Assembly (NCBI RefSeq): GCF_014204915.1
Contig: NZ_JACHMH010000001.1
Span: forward strand, 6,163,501 to 6,227,500
DNA length: 64,000 nt
DNA from: Crossiella cryophila
GTDB taxonomy: Bacteria > Actinomycetota > Actinomycetes > Mycobacteriales > Pseudonocardiaceae
Direction of reading: 5' to 3'
The notes beneath the pieces were generated by a model that saw only the letters and a program-made list of their open reading frames with translations, was not told the origin of the DNA and searched no databases. The translations under genes were made by a program, and so were the position numbers. This document shows positions 1 to 8,228 of the stretch, in pieces; positions within the stretch are counted from its first letter, which is position 1; each line of letters begins with the position of its first letter.

Positions 1-370
1 CGTGCTCGGCCTGGCCCTCGTCGAGTCCTTCGAGCACAGCGGTCAGCGGCATGGCCAGGTCGCCGAGGCGTTCGCCGTGCGCAGCCGCGGTGAACCGGAT
101 CTCGGCGTAACGGGTGCCCTGGGCGGCCTCGTCCGCGCAGAACTCCCGGGCCATCCGGCGGAAGTCGGCCGGGATGCGCAGGCAGTCCCGGATGTGCGAG
201 TTGGCGTCGGCGAAGGCGCGGAAGCCCTGGAAGGAAGCGCCGTCACTGGTGAGGCTGTCCGGCAGCTCGATGCCGTGGGTGGTGGCGATCTCCTGGAGGG
301 TCTCCCTGCGCAGGGTGCTCTCCAGGTGCACGTGCAGGTGGGTCTTCGGCAGCGTCAGCAGGTCCCGCAT
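1..370 (-). CDS. adenosine deaminase family protein (5' part only)
   Basis: The gene enters from the left edge on the minus strand; only the first 123 or so codons are present. The N-terminus begins MRDLLTLPKTHLHVHLEST, and His13 and His15 match the zinc-binding HxH of the adenosine/adenine deaminase amidohydrolase family. These TIM-barrel enzymes hydrolytically deaminate purine nucleosides or bases in the cytosol. A TACGCT box lies 6 bases before the ATG (377-382), as in other probable leaderless genes here. Family assignment is good. Substrate (adenosine, adenine or another aminopurine) cannot be decided because the catalytic C-terminal half lies outside the window. Confidence 0.82.
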   Translation of the reverse strand, partial: MRDLLTLPKTHLHVHLESTLRRETLQEIATTHGIELPDSLTSDGASFQGFRAFADANSHIRDCLRIPADFRRMAREFCADEAAQGTRYAEIRFTAAAHGERLGDLAMPLTAVLEGLDEGQAEH

Positions 371-417
371 GGGCGCAGCGTAGGCAGTCCGGGCGGACGG
401 CGCCGCTCAATATCGGC

Positions 418-546
418 TCAGGCGGCCGCGGTCGCCTCGGTACCGGGCGCGGGCTCGAACCAGCCGAGCCAGGGGCATTCCAGCGCGAAGAAGTACTCGA
501 CCACCACAGCTGGGGTATCCGGCGGGAGATCCTCGGAAATCGGCAT
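418..546 (-). CDS. small hypothetical protein (42 aa)
   Basis: A short frame begins MPISEDLPPDTPAVVVEYFF and ends TEATAAA before a TGA. A GGAGGT lies about 14 bases before the ATG, within usable ribosome-binding distance. It sits between the deaminase start and the LysR gene end, on the same strand as both. The peptide is acidic and has a WLGWF aromatic core; I recognise no family. It could be a small peptide of unknown role or a chance frame. Confidence 0.4.
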   Translation of the reverse strand: MPISEDLPPDTPAVVVEYFFALECPWLGWFEPAPGTEATAAA

Positions 547-593
547 GTCAGAAGGGTGCTACCTCCAGCGAGGTGGAGGTCAAGAGCGCTGGG

Positions 594-1496
594 TCAAGGC
601 AGTGGGGTGAGGTGTTCGGCCGCGGTGCGGACCACCGCGTCGGCCAGTGCGGACAGCGGGGGTGAGTCCAGTTTCCACTGCTGCCAGTACAGCGGCACGT
701 CCACCGGGTGCTCCGGGGCGAGGGCGACCAGCAGTCCGTTTGCGGCCTGCTCATCGCCTTGCACGTCCGGGATCATCCCCCAGCCAAGGCCACGCAGCAC
801 CGCGGCCAGGAAGATGTCCGAGGCGGGCACCAGGTGCTGGCGGCTGCTCGGCTCGCGCCGGGTGAGGTCGCGGGCGAAGCGGTGCTGCAGGTCGTCCTTG
901 CCGTCGAAGACCACCACCGGCGCCTGCGGCAGCAACTCGGTCAGCGGGCCGCCGGTGAGCCAGCGGCGGATGAAGGCCGGGCTGGCCATCGCCTGGTAGC
1001 GCATCCGGCCCAGCGGGCGCACCGAGCAGCCCTGCACGGGTTCGGGGGTGGAGGTGACCGCGGCCAGCACCAGGCCCTCGCGCAGCAGGTCGGTGGTGTG
1101 GTCCTGGTCCTCCCTGCGCAGCGCGAAGCACACCTGGAGGTGCTCGGGGACCCTGGTCAGTGTGGTGAGGAACCAGGTGGCCAGGGAGTCGGCGTTGACC
1201 GCCACCGGCAGCACGTTCGGCCGCCCGTCCTCGGGCAGTCCCAGTTCGGCGCGGGCGTCCTGGGCCAGCAGCGCGAGCTGGCGCCCGAACCTGGCCACCA
1301 CCTCGCCGGAGTCGGTGAGCCGGATCGGTTTGGCGCGTTGCAGCAGCACCCGGCCGACCCGCTGTTCCAGGGCCTTGATCCGCTGGCTCACCGCGGACGG
1401 GGTGACGTGCAGGGCTCGAGCGGCGGCCTCGAAGGTGCCCTCGTCGACCGCGGCGAGCAGGGTGCGGACCTGGTCGAACGGCAGGTCGTCCATCAC
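594..1496 (-). CDS. lysG: LysR-family regulator of amino acid export (LysG/ArgP type)
   Basis: 300 residues, the usual LysR length. A winged helix-turn-helix covers about residues 6-64 (TFEAAARALHVTPSAVSQRI), followed by an effector-binding periplasmic-type fold. The sequence pattern and the divergent LysE-type exporter match the LysG/ArgP subgroup, which senses lysine or arginine and activates the exporter gene (lysE in corynebacteria, argO in E. coli). The shared 66-bp intergenic region carries an inverted repeat, AGTGAAGA (1510-1517) and TCTTCACT (1539-1546), a plausible binding site. The pairing makes the role likely; the actual effector is an inference. Confidence 0.88.
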   Translation of the reverse strand: MMDDLPFDQVRTLLAAVDEGTFEAAARALHVTPSAVSQRIKALEQRVGRVLLQRAKPIRLTDSGEVVARFGRQLALLAQDARAELGLPEDGRPNVLPVAVNADSLATWFLTTLTRVPEHLQVCFALRREDQDHTTDLLREGLVLAAVTSTPEPVQGCSVRPLGRMRYQAMASPAFIRRWLTGGPLTELLPQAPVVVFDGKDDLQHRFARDLTRREPSSRQHLVPASDIFLAAVLRGLGWGMIPDVQGDEQAANGLLVALAPEHPVDVPLYWQQWKLDSPPLSALADAVVRTAAEHLTPLP

Positions 1497-1509
1497 GATG
1501 GCTAATGAT

Positions 1510-1555
1510 AGTGAAGAATCTTTAGCTGGTCTGCTGGATCTTCACTCCTTAGCGT
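1510..1555 (+). promoter_or_regulatory. lysG/lysE divergent control region
   Basis: 8-bp inverted repeat AGTGAAGA/TCTTCACT with a 21-bp gap, followed by a TAGCGT -10-like box (1550-1555) placed 7 bases before the exporter GTG start. LysR proteins usually bind such interrupted dyads between divergent genes; assignment to LysG is inference. Confidence 0.5.
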
Positions 1556-1562
1556 CAAGAAC

Positions 1563-2180
1563 GTGTACGGATACTTGACACCGCTGGCCGCCGGTCTGGG
1601 CACCGGGTTGTCCCTCATCATCGCGATCGGTTCGCAGAACGCCTTCGTGCTGCGCCAAGGGCTGCGCCGCGAGCACGTGCTGCCGGTGGTGGCCATCTGC
1701 GGGATCTCCGACGCGGTGCTCATCGCCGCCGGGGTCAGCGGCATCGGCGGCCTGGTGCAGCTGTGGCCGAGCGCGCTGACCGTGGTCGGCTGGGCCGGCG
1801 CGATCTTCCTGCTCGGCTACGGCCTGCTCGCCGCCCGCCGCGCCCTGAACCCCTCGGCCATGCAGGCCGGGGTCAGCACCAGCGGATCGCCGCGCGCGGC
1901 GATCCTCACCTGTCTGGTGCTGACCTGGCTCAACCCGCACGTCTACCTGGACACGGTGCTGCTGCTCGGCTCGGTCGGCAACGGCTACGGCGCGGCCCGC
2001 TGGGTCTTCGCCGCCGGCGCGGTCGCGGGCAGCCTGCTCTGGTTCGGCGCGCTGGGCTTCGGCGCGCGCTCGCTGTCGGGGTTGTTCGCCAAGCCGGTGG
2101 CCTGGCGGGTGCTGGACTCGCTGATCGCGGTGACCATGCTGGTCCTTGGGGTCACGATGGCCGTGCGCGCCTCGGCGTGA
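1563..2180 (+). CDS. lysE: LysE/ArgO-family amino acid exporter
   Basis: 205 residues and about six hydrophobic segments. The N-terminus holds the family hallmark IAIGSQNAFVLRQGLRREH around residues 20-38. Members export basic amino acids across the cytoplasmic membrane, protecting cells from lysine or arginine overload during peptide catabolism. The GTG start at 1563 is chosen because the hallmark region needs it and because a TAGCGT box lies 7 bases upstream, predicting a leaderless message. It is transcribed divergently from the LysG-type regulator. Specificity for lysine versus arginine cannot be told from sequence alone. Confidence 0.88.
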   Translation: MYGYLTPLAAGLGTGLSLIIAIGSQNAFVLRQGLRREHVLPVVAICGISDAVLIAAGVSGIGGLVQLWPSALTVVGWAGAIFLLGYGLLAARRALNPSAMQAGVSTSGSPRAAILTCLVLTWLNPHVYLDTVLLLGSVGNGYGAARWVFAAGAVAGSLLWFGALGFGARSLSGLFAKPVAWRVLDSLIAVTMLVLGVTMAVRASA

Positions 2181-2193
2181 CGGCCATCGTGAC
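2151..2193. terminator. bidirectional hairpin between convergent lysE and phoD
   Basis: Perfect 14-bp inverted repeat (GTCACGATGGCCGT and its complement) with a 15-base loop. It overlaps the last codons of lysE and ends 7 bases before the stop of the converging phosphatase gene. There is no long U tract, as is common for actinomycete terminators. Confidence 0.6.
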
Positions 2194-2200
2194 CAGGGGT

Positions 2201-3742
2201 TCAGCGCCGCCGGTACTGCGCGGCCGAGCCGATCGTGGCCGGGTCCTCGTAGCTGCCCGGCTTGCCGCGGTCGACGTGGAAGGTGGTCAGCGTGCTCACC
2301 GGCGAGTCGGCCACCTTCCGGTCGCCGATCACCCGCATGTGCGTTGACCAGCGCCGCGGCGTGACCTCGTAGACGTCGTAGCCGTAGCGGTTGCCCTCGA
2401 AGTACTTCAGGTGCGGGTTGGCCTTGCCCATCACCGGCCCGTTGGTGGCGTTCCACTCCGCGGAGTAGGCGCCGGAGGTGACCGAGTGCGCGGTGAACTC
2501 GGTGCCGATCACCGGGGCGTCGGGGTTGTCGAAGTCCGGGCGGATGTCATCGACGAAGGCGGAGTGCCAGTCGCCGGTGATCACCACCAGGTCCTGCAGG
2601 TTCTTGCGGTGGGCCTGGCCGAGCACGCTGTTGCGCTCGGTCCGGAAGCCGTCCCACTGGTCGGTGAAGTAGTAGCCGCCCGCGGGTTTGGCCAGCTGGC
2701 TGAGCATGATCGAGTTGACCCAGCAGTGCCAGGCGTCGCTGGGCGAGTCGATCTGGCGGCCCAGCCAGGCCCGCTGGTCGGCGCCCAGGATGGTGCCATC
2801 GGCCAGGTTCTGCGCCGAGCGGTACTGGCGCAGGTCCAGGATGGTCAGGTCGAGCAGGTCGCCCCAGCGGCGCTGCTGGTGGATCCGGATGTCGGGCAGG
2901 CCGGTCTCCGCGCGCGCGGGCATGTGCTCGTACCAGGCCTGGTAGGCCGCGGCGCGGCGCTTGACGAACGGGGCGTCGCCGGTGGTGCCGCTGTGGTCGT
3001 TGACCACCTCGTGGTCGTCCCAGGTCAGGAACCACGGGTGCGCGGCGTGCGCCTCGCGCAGCGACGGGTCGCCCTTGTAGAGGGCATGCCGCTTGCGGTA
3101 GTCGGCCAGGGTGAGGATCTCCGGGCCGTCGTGGTCGCGGATGTGGCTGCCGCCGACCTGGCCGTGCTCGTAGATGTAGTCGCCGAGGTGCACCACGAAG
3201 TCCAGGTTCTCCCTGGCGATGCCGCGGTGCGCGGCGTAGAGGCCGTCGTGGAAGGCCTGGCAGTTGGCCGAGGCGAACCGGACCTTGTCCACCTTGCCGA
3301 CCGGGGCGGTGCGGGTGCGGCCGACCCGGCTGCGCTGGCCGAGGGCCTCGAAGGCGTAGTAGTAGGTGCGGCCGGGGCGCAGCCCGTGCACCGGGACGTG
3401 CACCGCGTGGCCCAGCAGCGAGGTGGCCGGGGCGGTGCCGCAGACGACCTTGCGGCGCAGCTCGCGGTCCTCGGCCACGGTCCACTTGACCTCGACCGCG
3501 GCCGGTAGCGGCTGTTCGGCGGCCAGGGGGTCCGGGGCCAGGCGGGTCCAGAGCACCACGCTGGTGGGCATCGGGTCGCCGGAGGCCACGCCGAGGGTGA
3601 ACGGCTTGGGGTCCCAGCTCACGCCGAGATCGGCCGCGGCGGCGTAGGCCTGGGCCGGGCTGAGCGCGGCCGAGAGCGGCCAGACCGCGCCGAGGGCGCC
3701 TGCGGTGGCGGCGCCGCGGAGCAGGGTGCGTCGGTTCAGCAT
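2201..3742 (-). CDS. phoD: secreted alkaline phosphatase D (PhoD)
   Basis: 513 residues. The N-terminus MLNRRTLLRG plus a hydrophobic stretch ending SPAQA is a twin-arginine signal, expected because PhoD enzymes are exported folded with Fe/Ca cofactors. A fibronectin-like PhoD N-domain (about 45-150) precedes the metallophosphatase domain, with ASANCQ (157-162), HLGDYIYE (185-192), WDDHEVVND (241-249) and TGDWHS (389-394) supplying metal ligands. It hydrolyses phosphomonoesters or diesters outside the cell to obtain phosphate. The ATG overlaps the stop of the upstream gene (TGATG), so the two are translationally coupled. A longer frame to 4345 exists, but its N-terminal part is not protein-like. 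Confidence 0.9.
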   Translation of the reverse strand: MLNRRTLLRGAATAGALGAVWPLSAALSPAQAYAAAADLGVSWDPKPFTLGVASGDPMPTSVVLWTRLAPDPLAAEQPLPAAVEVKWTVAEDRELRRKVVCGTAPATSLLGHAVHVPVHGLRPGRTYYYAFEALGQRSRVGRTRTAPVGKVDKVRFASANCQAFHDGLYAAHRGIARENLDFVVHLGDYIYEHGQVGGSHIRDHDGPEILTLADYRKRHALYKGDPSLREAHAAHPWFLTWDDHEVVNDHSGTTGDAPFVKRRAAAYQAWYEHMPARAETGLPDIRIHQQRRWGDLLDLTILDLRQYRSAQNLADGTILGADQRAWLGRQIDSPSDAWHCWVNSIMLSQLAKPAGGYYFTDQWDGFRTERNSVLGQAHRKNLQDLVVITGDWHSAFVDDIRPDFDNPDAPVIGTEFTAHSVTSGAYSAEWNATNGPVMGKANPHLKYFEGNRYGYDVYEVTPRRWSTHMRVIGDRKVADSPVSTLTTFHVDRGKPGSYEDPATIGSAAQYRRR

Positions 3743-4272
3743 CAGCGGGCTCCCACGGTCAGGCTGAGGTTGTCGGCGTAGCCGTCGTTGGAGCTGCCGC
3801 TGCCGGAGCGGGTGAACAGCAGCGTGATCCGGGCGTGCGTGCTGCCTGCGGGCACCGGTCCGGTGGTGGTCTGCTCGAACAGTCCGGTGCGCAGGCCGCG
3901 TTCCTGGGCGGTGACCGGGCCGAGCACGGCCAGGCCGATCGGGTAGCCGGTGCGGTCGAGGAACTCCACCGACAACCGGACCCCGTCCTGCTGGGTGGCG
4001 AACCCGCCGAGCCAGCCGGCGAGCCGGAAGACCGCACCCGCTGGCAGCCGGACGGTCTGGGTGAGCCGGGTGCGCGGGCTGGTGCCGCCGCCGAGGAACT
4101 GGGCGCCGCGTTCGGCCGGGCCCGGGTCCAGTGCGGTGGGGTAGCCGCCGCCCGCGGCGTACCGGATGATCGCGGGCGCGCCCTCCACGGTCTGCCAGCC
4201 CGGCACCGCCGGGGTCGGCTCCCCCGTGCCGCCGGTGCCGCGTTCGACATCGCCGTTGTCGATGAGATTCAC
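3742..4272 (-). CDS. jelly-roll/carbohydrate-binding-like protein upstream of phoD
   Basis: 176 residues, GTG start preceded by GGAGGCAGG. The sequence opens MNLIDNGDVERG and later has AGAVFRLAGWLGGF and ITLLFTRSGSG, a beta-strand pattern resembling the 'NLI.NG.FE' carbohydrate-binding jelly-roll domains found in bacterial extracellular proteins. Unlike those, it has no signal peptide, so its location is unclear; it might be carried out with Tat-exported PhoD. Its stop codon overlaps the phoD start. Function unknown; the fold assignment is by pattern only. Confidence 0.6.
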   Translation of the reverse strand: MNLIDNGDVERGTGGTGEPTPAVPGWQTVEGAPAIIRYAAGGGYPTALDPGPAERGAQFLGGGTSPRTRLTQTVRLPAGAVFRLAGWLGGFATQQDGVRLSVEFLDRTGYPIGLAVLGPVTAQERGLRTGLFEQTTTGPVPAGSTHARITLLFTRSGSGSSNDGYADNLSLTVGAR

Positions 4273-4373
4273 CTGCTACCTGCCTCCTAGTTCGGGAACG
4301 GCGGGATTGTGCCGACCGTAGGAGGGGAACAGGTGAACGGAACATGGCTCTTTGGTCGCTGGTTTTTCAGTAT

Positions 4374-5954
4374 TCAGCCGATCCGCAGGTCCCGCCGCTG
4401 CACCAGGACCAGTCCGGCGCCCGCCAGCACCGCGGCCACCGCCAGCAGGACCAGGGCGGAGGGCAGGTCGAAGGACTCGGCGGGCAGCAGGGCCAGGTGC
4501 CGGAACGGGGAGAGGTCCAGCAGCCAGGTCGGCAGGTCGATCAGCGGGCCGAACAGGGCCAGCACGAACCCGGCCAGTGGCAGCGTGGTGCCCAGGGTGA
4601 CCGCCCAGCGCGGCAGTACCGCGATGAGCAGGGTGGCCAGTCCGGCGAAGACCGCGGCCGCGGGCAGGCTGTTGAGTGCCGCGGCCACCAGCACCGAGGT
4701 GTCGTGGCCGCCGGTGGCCCACCAGGACAGCGCGGCCGCCGACCCGGCCAGGGTGGCCACCAGGGTCGCGGCCAGCAGGCCGGTGAGCAGGTGCGCGCCG
4801 AGCCAGCGGGCCCTGGTCAGCGGGCGGGCCAGCAGCACCTCGGCCTGGCCGGTGCGTTCGGCCTCCCTGGCGCTGACCACGCCCTGGGCGGCGACCAGCG
4901 CGATGAGCAGGGCGATGATCTGGAACAGGGTGGCCAGGAACGCCTCGGTGAACCGGCGCTCGCCACCGGCCACGGCCGCGAGCATGGCGCTGAACTGCGG
5001 GTTGCCCGCCAGCACGGTGGAGACGCCGTCCACGATCGCGCCGATGGAGGCGGCCAGCACACCCAGTCCGGCGGCCCAGCCCAGGATCATGCCGGTGTGC
5101 AGGCGCAGGGTGAGCAGTTCGATGGTGCGCAGCGAGCGGCCGTGCGCGGGGCCGGGGCGGGCGTGCAGCAGTCCGGCGCCCAGGTCGCGGCGGGCCTCCA
5201 TGGCCAGTGCGGCGGTGGTGGTCAGCACGGCCAGGCCGAGCAGCAACAGCAGGGGCCAGGCGCGGTTGGTGGTGTAGGCGTCGACGTACTGGGCCCAGCC
5301 GAGTGGGCTGAGCCAGCGCAGCCAGGACACCTCGGTGTTGGCATCGGCCAGGGTGCGCAGCACGTACCCGGTGGCCAGCGCCGCGCCGGTGAGGCCGCTG
5401 ACCGCGCGCCGGGAGGTGGCCAGCTGGCTGAACAGCGCGGCGATGCCGAGGTGGGCGAGTCCGGCCCCGGCGCAGGCCGCGCCGAAGAGCACCGCGCCCA
5501 GCGCGGGGGTGCCCTCGACGAGCATGACCAGGGTGATCACCGCGCCCAGCAGCAGCGTGCCCGCGCCGACCACGAGCAGTGCGGCGGTCAGCGGGGCGGT
5601 GCGCCGCACGGATCCGGCCCACACCGCCTCGCGCAGCCCGTTCTCCTCATCGCCCCTGGTCAGCACGGCGAGGGTGAGGGCGGCGTACAGCGCGATGACC
5701 ACGCACTCGAACTGGCCCATCCGCCAGGTCACGAACCCGCCGAGGCTGCCGATGTCGCCGGGTTTGCCCAGGGTGGCGTACAGCGCGGGCTGACTGGCCA
5801 GTCCGGCGATGGCGGCCTCGCGCTGGGCCGGGTCGGGGAATGCCTCCTGGTAGGCGGCGATGCCGACGATCATCAGCACCGCGATGGCCGCGCCCCAGGA
5901 CAGGGTGCGCACCCAGACCCGGCCCAGGGTCAGCCGCAGCAGCAGCGCGTTCAC
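4374..5954 (-). CDS. ABC-2 type exporter, membrane subunit (double-length)
   Basis: 526 residues with about twelve hydrophobic segments in two halves, which is twice the size of a simple ABC-2 permease. It begins MNALLLRLTLGRVWVRTLSW, and the central loop AQGVVSAREAERTGQAEVLLARPLTRARW is typical of actinobacterial polyketide/antibiotic ABC exporters. It forms the membrane channel for the ATPase encoded upstream; the genes overlap by 4 bases (ATGA). The substrate is unknown, probably a hydrophobic drug or metabolite. No regulator lies next to the pair. Confidence 0.85.
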   Translation of the reverse strand: MNALLLRLTLGRVWVRTLSWGAAIAVLMIVGIAAYQEAFPDPAQREAAIAGLASQPALYATLGKPGDIGSLGGFVTWRMGQFECVVIALYAALTLAVLTRGDEENGLREAVWAGSVRRTAPLTAALLVVGAGTLLLGAVITLVMLVEGTPALGAVLFGAACAGAGLAHLGIAALFSQLATSRRAVSGLTGAALATGYVLRTLADANTEVSWLRWLSPLGWAQYVDAYTTNRAWPLLLLLGLAVLTTTAALAMEARRDLGAGLLHARPGPAHGRSLRTIELLTLRLHTGMILGWAAGLGVLAASIGAIVDGVSTVLAGNPQFSAMLAAVAGGERRFTEAFLATLFQIIALLIALVAAQGVVSAREAERTGQAEVLLARPLTRARWLGAHLLTGLLAATLVATLAGSAAALSWWATGGHDTSVLVAAALNSLPAAAVFAGLATLLIAVLPRWAVTLGTTLPLAGFVLALFGPLIDLPTWLLDLSPFRHLALLPAESFDLPSALVLLAVAAVLAGAGLVLVQRRDLRIG

Positions 5955-6871
5955 TTCCCCGCCTCGGTGTAGTAGCCGAGGAAGAGTTCCTCCAGGGTGG
6001 GCGGGCGGCTGGTCAGGGTGTGCACGCCCGCGGTCGCGAGTGCGGCCAGCAACCGGTCCATGGTGCCGGGCTGGGCGCGGCAGGTGAGCCGGTAGCGGCC
6101 GGTCTCCGGTTCGGTGAGGATCGCCTCGGTGACCCCTGGCAGCCCGTCGACCTGCACCGGTCCGGCCAGTTCGGCCTCCACGGTGTAGGCGGAGAGGTGC
6201 CGCAGCTCGTTGAGCGTGCCGCTGTCCACGAGCTGTCCGGCGCGGACCACGCCGACCCGGTCGCAGATGGACTCGACCTCGCCGAGGATGTGCGAGGACA
6301 GGAACAGCGTGCGGCCTTCCGCACGGGCCTCACGCACGCACTCCCGGAAGGTCTCCCCCATCAACGGGTCCAGTCCGCTGGTCGGCTCGTCCAGGATGAG
6401 CAGTTCGGCGCCGGTGGCGAAGGCGGCGACCAGGGCGACCTTCTGCCGGTTGCCCTTGGAGTAGGTGCGGCAGCGCAGCGAGGGGTCGAGCTGGAAGCGT
6501 TCGATCAGCTCGGCGCGGCGGGCCTGGTCGCCGGGGGTGCCGTGCAGGTGCAGCAGGGTGTCGATGGCCTGGCCACCGGTGAGCTGCGGCCAGAGCGCGA
6601 CATCGCCTGGCACGTAGGCGATCCGCTGGTGCAGGGCCATCGCCTGCCGCCGCACGTCCAGGCCGAGCACAGTGGCCCGGCCGGACGTGGGGCGCAGCAG
6701 ATCGAGCAGGATCCTGATGGTGGTGGTCTTACCGGCCCCGTTGGGACCCAGGAAACCGAAAACCTCGCCGGTGCGGACCTGGAGGGTCAGCGCGTCCAGT
6801 GCGCGCCGCCGCCCGTAGTCCTTGGTGAGGCTGTCGATCTCGATCGCGACATCGCCCATGGGCGAGATCAT
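5951..6871 (-). CDS. ABC exporter ATP-binding subunit
   Basis: 306 residues. Walker A GPNGAGKTT at about 42-50, an atypical signature YSKGNRQK at 137-144 in place of LSGGQ, Walker B LLILDEPTSGLD at 157-168 and switch His in SSHIL. It energises the overlapping permease gene. The divergent signature is characteristic of the polyketide-exporter branch of DrrA-like ATPases. The first ATG has GAGG only a few bases upstream; an ATG four codons later (6859) is an alternative start. Probably follows the alpha/beta hydrolase gene in one transcript (13-base gap). Confidence 0.88.
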   Translation of the reverse strand: MISPMGDVAIEIDSLTKDYGRRRALDALTLQVRTGEVFGFLGPNGAGKTTTIRILLDLLRPTSGRATVLGLDVRRQAMALHQRIAYVPGDVALWPQLTGGQAIDTLLHLHGTPGDQARRAELIERFQLDPSLRCRTYSKGNRQKVALVAAFATGAELLILDEPTSGLDPLMGETFRECVREARAEGRTLFLSSHILGEVESICDRVGVVRAGQLVDSGTLNELRHLSAYTVEAELAGPVQVDGLPGVTEAILTEPETGRYRLTCRAQPGTMDRLLAALATAGVHTLTSRPPTLEELFLGYYTEAGK

Positions 6872-6884
6872 CCACCTCGCGAGT

Positions 6885-7643
6885 TCAGCTCGCGCGTCGG
6901 ATCGGTATCCAGGTGGACACGGCGTCGTTACGCAGGAACTCGCCGACGATCTCCCGGCACAGCAGGGGTTTCTCCTCCAGCAGCGCGTGCGAGGTGCCGG
7001 GCACCACGGCCAGCTCCGCGGCCGGGATGCCGCGGTAGAGGGCGAGGGTGTGTTCCAGGCTGATGATGTCGTCGTCGGCGGCCACGACCAGGGTGCGCGC
7101 GCTGATCCCGGCCAGCTCCGCGGTGCCGAGCAGGGTCTCCTGACTGGCGGACTCGGCGAGTTTGCCCGCCACCACCTGGAGGTGCTCGGGTGGGTGCGGG
7201 GCCACCTCGGCGTAGGCCCGGGTGATCACCTCGGGGATCTCGCCGCCCGGTTCGGGTGTGAACAGCCAGCCGGTGTGCTCGTGCACCCCGCTGACCAGCA
7301 CCAGTTTGCGCACCAGGTCCGGCCGCCGGTGCGCCAGCAGCAGCGCGACCACCGCGCCGTCGCTGTACCCGGCCAGGTGCACCGGGGCGCCGATGACGGT
7401 GTCGATGAAGGCGATCATGTCCTCGGCCATGAGGTCGTGGCTGATCGGCCCGCCGACGTCGGGGGTGTGGCCGTGGCCGCGGCGTTCGGGCAGGTGCACC
7501 CGGAAGTGCTCGGCCAGGCCGTCCAGGTTGCCCGCGAAGCAGCGGGCGTCGGTCATGCCGCCGTGCAGCAGCACCAGCGGCTCGCCGTCACCGCGGACCT
7601 CGTACCAGGTGGGGACTCCGTTGACGGTCACCGTGTTCGGCAT
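6885..7643 (-). CDS. alpha/beta hydrolase
   Basis: 252 residues. Oxyanion segment LLHGGMTD near 25-32, nucleophile Ser94 in the elbow GYSDG, acid Asp around 191-192 (AADDD) and His219 in GTSHALLE complete a serine-hydrolase triad. No signal peptide, so cytosolic. It precedes the ABC exporter in the same direction, so the hydrolase may act on the exporter's substrate or simply share a transcript. Esterase, lactonase or amidase activity cannot be distinguished. Confidence 0.82.
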   Translation of the reverse strand: MPNTVTVNGVPTWYEVRGDGEPLVLLHGGMTDARCFAGNLDGLAEHFRVHLPERRGHGHTPDVGGPISHDLMAEDMIAFIDTVIGAPVHLAGYSDGAVVALLLAHRRPDLVRKLVLVSGVHEHTGWLFTPEPGGEIPEVITRAYAEVAPHPPEHLQVVAGKLAESASQETLLGTAELAGISARTLVVAADDDIISLEHTLALYRGIPAAELAVVPGTSHALLEEKPLLCREIVGEFLRNDAVSTWIPIRRAS

Positions 7644-7658
7644 GCTCGCCTCGCGCCC

Positions 7659-8150
7659 TCAGTCCGCGAGCCGGTAGGCCAGTTCGGTGTCCCAGTTGTT
7701 CATGTCGGGTTCGACCTGCGGGTTGGTCAGGTAGCTCTCCATCCGGCAGCCCCAGTGCTCACCCCGCTCGGAGGTGGTCATGTCCCAGGTCAGGCCCTGG
7801 GTCTCGGCCCAGGCGAACAGGCCGGTGATCGTCTCGATCAGCCCGTCCACGTGCCCGTGGTGGATGAGGGTGACGTAGCGCCCGGCGGGCAGCTCGCCCG
7901 GTTTGATCTCGCCCTCGCCGGGCTGTGGTTCGGCCACCGGCACCCCGGCCTCCACCACCAGCTCGGCCTCCATGTCGATCACGTGGTAGCGGAGGAACGG
8001 GGCACCGGCGATCTCCTGACCACGGCCCAGGAGCAGGCCGACGATCTCGCCGATCCGGTCGGCGACGAGATGGAAGGTGGTCATGGTGACCGTGGCGGTC
8101 ACCCCCAGGTAGGGCTGGGCGGCGCGGGTCTGGATCTGCGGCTCGGTCAA
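7659..8150 (-). CDS. GyrI-like small-molecule-binding domain protein
   Basis: 163 residues from the TTG at 8150, which has GAAGGGG 8-14 bases upstream; a longer frame reaches 8213 but its start is less convincing. VTATVTMTTFHLVADRIGEIVGLL followed by a second repeat with YVTLIHHGHVDGLIETI is the duplicated SHS2-like fold of GyrI/AraC-effector-binding proteins. Such stand-alone domains bind or hydrolyse drugs and act as ligand sensors. It lies between a hydrolase and a beta-lactamase, which suits a xenobiotic role; no enzyme motif proves one. Confidence 0.7.
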   Translation of the reverse strand: MTEPQIQTRAAQPYLGVTATVTMTTFHLVADRIGEIVGLLLGRGQEIAGAPFLRYHVIDMEAELVVEAGVPVAEPQPGEGEIKPGELPAGRYVTLIHHGHVDGLIETITGLFAWAETQGLTWDMTTSERGEHWGCRMESYLTNPQVEPDMNNWDTELAYRLAD

Positions 8151-8228
8151 CGGAGGTCCCCTTCGAGTTCGGGTGTCGCTCACCCGACGAACGAGCCTGC
8201 CGCAGATCGACACCCCGCGCCGGACAAC

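Noticed and set aside
3743-4345. N-terminal extension of PhoD to 4345
   Set aside because: The extension is Arg/Gly-rich and overlaps a better frame; the Tat signal starts at 3742.
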